Positions 61,479 through 64,000 of a stretch of 64,000 nucleotides of DNA are shown one piece after another. A model generated the notes under the pieces. It did not search any database. It saw nothing but the letters and a program-made list of their open reading frames with translations, and had not been told where the DNA came from. This stretch comes from Flexithrix dorotheae DSM 6795. Its GTDB lineage: Bacteria > Bacteroidota > Bacteroidia > Cytophagales > Flammeovirgaceae. The translations under genes were made by a program, and so were the position numbers. The stretch covers positions 212,075 to 276,074 of the forward strand of contig NZ_KB903434.1 in the NCBI RefSeq assembly GCF_000379765.1, read 5' to 3'. Each line of letters begins with the position of its first letter. The first letter of the stretch is position 1.

Positions 61479-64000
61479 ATGAGAAAAACTATTCAAACTG
61501 CATTAACCATATTTTTATTTTTTAATGCATTTCTGACCCAGGCACAATTCACAAAAGTGGAGGAAAATGACCCTAAGTATAAGGCTATATTTTTAGGGGG
61601 AAAAAAGGATGGAGGCTTTTCATTTGGTGATTTAAACCATGATGGATTTGCTGATTTGATTGTCAACACAGAAGAAGATAACAGCCAGCACAGGACAAGA
61701 ATTTATTTTTTCGATCCTGTGGATAATCAATATAAGGATGTAACCTCAGAAAAATGCAAGGGTTGTGAGGCGGAAAACCTACCCGGGACTTCTGTAATGG
61801 AAAGAAGCCTTGTAATTGCAGACTTCAATAATGATGGTTTTAATGATTTTGTTAGGAATGAATCCCGGAGATTGGAAGTCTATTTTAACCAGGGGCCCGA
61901 AAATGATTTTAATTTTGGAGTAGGGAATAGTAATGAGCCAAATTTTTTCCTTTTTACCTCAAGCCTTGTCAATCCGGCAGATACTCTACACAGAATTCCC
62001 GGAGGGATGAATACAGAAGGGGTAAATGTACTAGATTATGACAATGATGGGGATTTAGATTTATTCATTGAAAATCACAATTGGGGAATGGAGATTTATG
62101 AAAACAATACCATTCCCTCAAAAGATAAATCTCGTTTTACCAATCCCGAATGCAACGATTTATTTTGTCATGTAAAGCCAACAGCTACAGGCCTTCCTGA
62201 AGGCTTCCCACCTGCTACTCAAAGTGATGGGGATTATTCTACCGTAACTGATTATGATAATGATGGTTATGTGGACGCAATCGCCAGAAAAAGCGGACTT
62301 TTCGGAATGAATGTTTATAAAAATACAGGAGGGCAATTCACTGAAGTTCCAATTTCTGAAACAGATACAAGCCAACACGCCTTTAATTTAAATAAGGGGG
62401 CGGTTTCTTTCTATGACCTGGATAGTGACAGTGATTTTGACCTGATTTGGACCGAAAATAAATTTAATCGAATTTATGAAAACCAAAATGGGGCTTTTGT
62501 TCCGCTGGATATCCCGGCTTTGGACAAATTAAACCCGGATGGTAAGAATCCAATTGAAGGCCTTGCCGGGGGAGATGTGGATAATGATGGCGATATTGAT
62601 TTATATTTTGCCGGTTTAAAAACGGGAAAATTACTCAAAAATATTTCGAAGGATGGAATAATTCAATTTGAGTTATCTGATGATATTCCTGCTGTAGGAA
62701 GGCAACAAGGCTGTAATTTTATGGACATAGATTCAGATGGAGATTTGGATCTGTATATCAATATTGATGGGGACAAAAATCAGCTTTGGCTCAATGAATC
62801 TGTTCAAAAGGCTGAGTCGGAGCATTTGCTGGTCCAGGTTTTTGAAAATAGATTTTCCTCCGGAAAAAACAGGAATGCACTTGGCACTACGATTCGGTTA
62901 TTAAATTGTGAGCAAAAAATATTATCCGGAATAAAAGAAATAAATGGTGGAAATGGCCATGGCACACAAGACTTTGCACAGGTCCATTTCGGACTAAAAA
63001 CGCTAACCTCTACGGATTTAAATAATCTATTTGTGGAGGTAAATTATCCTTATTTAAATGGCGCCAGAAAACAGCTAATTAAAAAAGTAAATTGGGCTGA
63101 ATTACAAAAAAACAACCTTTTGGTAATTTCCTCAGATCAGGAATCGGATACTATTTTTTGTAAAGATTGTGAGCCAGTCTTCGCCAATAATGATATTTTC
63201 AACCTTGACGATACGGAAATCTGTGCAGGAAAATTTATTCCTTTAAATCTTTTGGACAATGATTCCCTGCCTAAGGTTTGTGATTTATATAATACTGAAA
63301 TTCTTTCCCAACTCGATTCTGCATGGGGGTCTTTCACTGTGGTTGCTGCCACTGGAACCATCAATTATTTGCCCAAACCGGGTTTCTTTGGGGAATTCGA
63401 GTTTTCTTACAAAGTCTGCAATGCTTGTCCGGGTTGTGAATCTGAATGTGATTCGGCTTTGGTGAAAGTCATTGTACCTGAAGCTGATTGTTGCCAGTCT
63501 CCAATTGCCAATGATGATATTTTTAATTTGGATGATACGGAAATTTGTGCAGGAAAATTTATTCCTTTAAATCTTCTGGAGAATGATTCCCTGCCTAAAG
63601 TTTGTGATCTTTTTAATACTGAAATTCTTACACAACTCGATTCTGCATGGGGGTCTTTCACTGTGGATGCATCCACAGGAACAATTAATTATTTGCCCAA
63701 ATCGGGTTTCTTTGGGGAATTCGAGTTTTCTTACAAAGTCTGCAATGCTTGTCCCGGCTGTGAAACAGAATGTGATTCGGCTTTGGTGAAAGTGGTTGTC
63801 CCGGAAGCTGATTGTTGCCAGTCTCCAATGGCCAATGATGATATTTTCAATTTGGATGATACGGAAATTTGTGCAGGAAAATTTATTCCTTTAAATCTTT
63901 TGGACAATGATTCCCTGCCTAAGGTTTGTGATCTTTTTAATACTGAAATTCTTTCCCAACTCGATTCTGCATGGGGGTCTTTTAGCGTAGATGCCGCCAC
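61479..64000 (+). CDS. FG-GAP/VCBS repeat surface protein with cadherin-like array, 3' end outside the window
   Basis: The frame is open from the ATG at 61479 to the window edge (840 codons so far). It has a signal peptide (TIFLFFNAFLTQAQF), then at least seven calcium-loop FG-GAP/VCBS units with D-x-D/N-x-D-G cores (DLNHDGFADL, DFNNDGFNDF, DYDNDGDLDLF, DYDNDGYVDA, DVDNDGDIDLYF, DIDSDGDLDLYI among them). An ASPIC/UnbV-like domain follows (LGTTIRLL, GGNGHGTQDF, VHFGL). From 63183 come tandem 108-residue units (see the repeat entry). This architecture is typical of large secreted Bacteroidota proteins carrying a C-terminal type IX sorting signal, which would lie outside the window. Confidence 0.85.
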   Translation, partial: MRKTIQTALTIFLFFNAFLTQAQFTKVEENDPKYKAIFLGGKKDGGFSFGDLNHDGFADLIVNTEEDNSQHRTRIYFFDPVDNQYKDVTSEKCKGCEAENLPGTSVMERSLVIADFNNDGFNDFVRNESRRLEVYFNQGPENDFNFGVGNSNEPNFFLFTSSLVNPADTLHRIPGGMNTEGVNVLDYDNDGDLDLFIENHNWGMEIYENNTIPSKDKSRFTNPECNDLFCHVKPTATGLPEGFPPATQSDGDYSTVTDYDNDGYVDAIARKSGLFGMNVYKNTGGQFTEVPISETDTSQHAFNLNKGAVSFYDLDSDSDFDLIWTENKFNRIYENQNGAFVPLDIPALDKLNPDGKNPIEGLAGGDVDNDGDIDLYFAGLKTGKLLKNISKDGIIQFELSDDIPAVGRQQGCNFMDIDSDGDLDLYINIDGDKNQLWLNESVQKAESEHLLVQVFENRFSSGKNRNALGTTIRLLNCEQKILSGIKEINGGNGHGTQDFAQVHFGLKTLTSTDLNNLFVEVNYPYLNGARKQLIKKVNWAELQKNNLLVISSDQESDTIFCKDCEPVFANNDIFNLDDTEICAGKFIPLNLLDNDSLPKVCDLYNTEILSQLDSAWGSFTVVAATGTINYLPKPGFFGEFEFSYKVCNACPGCESECDSALVKVIVPEADCCQSPIANDDIFNLDDTEICAGKFIPLNLLENDSLPKVCDLFNTEILTQLDSAWGSFTVDASTGTINYLPKSGFFGEFEFSYKVCNACPGCETECDSALVKVVVPEADCCQSPMANDDIFNLDDTEICAGKFIPLNLLDNDSLPKVCDLFNTEILSQLDSAWGSFSVDAA
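63183..64000 (+). repeat. Tandem 324-bp (108-residue) Cys-rich cadherin-like units
   Basis: Units begin at 63183, 63507 and 63831 with an exact 324-base period; the third is cut by the window edge. Each starts AN(D/N)DIFNLDDTEICAGK and ends with a cysteine cluster (CNACPGC, then SEC, then DCCQ). There are eight Cys per complete unit, unlike ordinary tandem-95 or cadherin-like bacterial repeats. Units 2 and 3 agree at roughly nine of ten bases where compared, implying recent duplication or gene conversion. The disulfide pattern may rigidify the array. Confidence 0.8.

Noticed and set aside
1..64000. CRISPR arrays, tRNA or rRNA genes, prophage or intact transposase
   Set aside because: No regularly spaced short repeats, cloverleaf-like sequences, rRNA motifs or transposase motifs were seen by eye. 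A scan with dedicated tools would be needed to exclude small tRNAs completely.

Overview
This window reads as chromosomal DNA of a Bacteroidota bacterium, most likely Cytophagales-like. It is AT-rich. Many genes lack a Shine-Dalgarno sequence, and several have a TAnnTTTG box (the Bacteroidota -7 element) shortly upstream. The families also fit: a FecR/ECF-sigma/TonB-receptor/DUF4249 locus, DUF4136 lipoprotein, DUF2452, an OmpH/Skp chaperone, and at the right edge an FG-GAP/cadherin-like surface protein of the kind exported by type IX secretion. I saw no rRNA, tRNA, CRISPR array, prophage or intact insertion sequence. About 50 protein genes are supported.

Layout. 0.2-2.8 kb: an aminotransferase and an iron-type alcohol dehydrogenase matching the KdnA/KdnB pair (8-amino-Kdo for LPS). 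2.8-8.1 kb: DUF2452, a DUF4136 lipoprotein, a rhodanese, orphan hisI, an unknown gene and a protein with receiver-like domains. 8.5-14.6 kb: a MarR regulator with a perfect 22-bp palindrome at its promoter, then a FadN-type beta-oxidation enzyme and thiolase, an alpha/beta hydrolase and miaE. 14.8-16.5 kb: a 36-residue membrane peptide, a small unknown gene and a CsgG-like protein. 16.6-22 kb: ECF sigma, TonB receptor, DUF4249 lipoprotein and FecR anti-sigma. 22-26.5 kb: an EEP-fold hydrolase, EVE protein, hpt, an AlbA_2 protein and an M20 hydrolase. 26.9-33.3 kb: a double CbxX-type AAA ATPase with a duplicated N-terminal domain, a periplasmic solute-binding-like protein, a DUF350 membrane protein and a predicted Tat-lipoprotein FAD oxidoreductase. 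33.5-43.4 kb: lpdA, a small lipoprotein, a beta-helix/diheme-cytochrome pair, a PagL-like lipid A deacylase, an MscS channel and an AI-2E-type transporter. 43.4-45.4 kb: gene remnants, DUF4178 and an SPFH protein. 45.4-61 kb: mostly housekeeping (cdd, esterase, TPR sensor kinase, DinB, phosphohexomutase, hemN, hisH, SRPBCC, flavin reductase, ROK kinase, ompH, pfk, EamA transporter). 61.5-64 kb: the 5' part of a large surface-protein gene.

How the genes work together. Envelope functions recur: Kdo8N synthesis, lipid A deacylation, osmotic-release channel, TonB uptake with sigma/anti-sigma control, OmpH, and DUF350/DUF4178/SPFH proteins, which in other genomes tend to cluster in envelope-stress or polyamine-linked operons. 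Central carbon enzymes (ROK kinase, phosphohexomutase, 6-phosphofructokinase, dihydrolipoyl dehydrogenase) are scattered among them.

The least explained features are: a roughly 90-120 bp dispersed repeat in three intergenic copies (44.4, 51.4 and 58.3 kb); the duplicated N-terminal domain of the double-AAA protein; a histidine kinase with Asn where the phospho-accepting His should be; a cysteine-rich array with an exact 324-bp period at the right edge; and an EamA gene whose only plausible complete start is ATT. All function calls come from reading motifs by eye; no database search was run.
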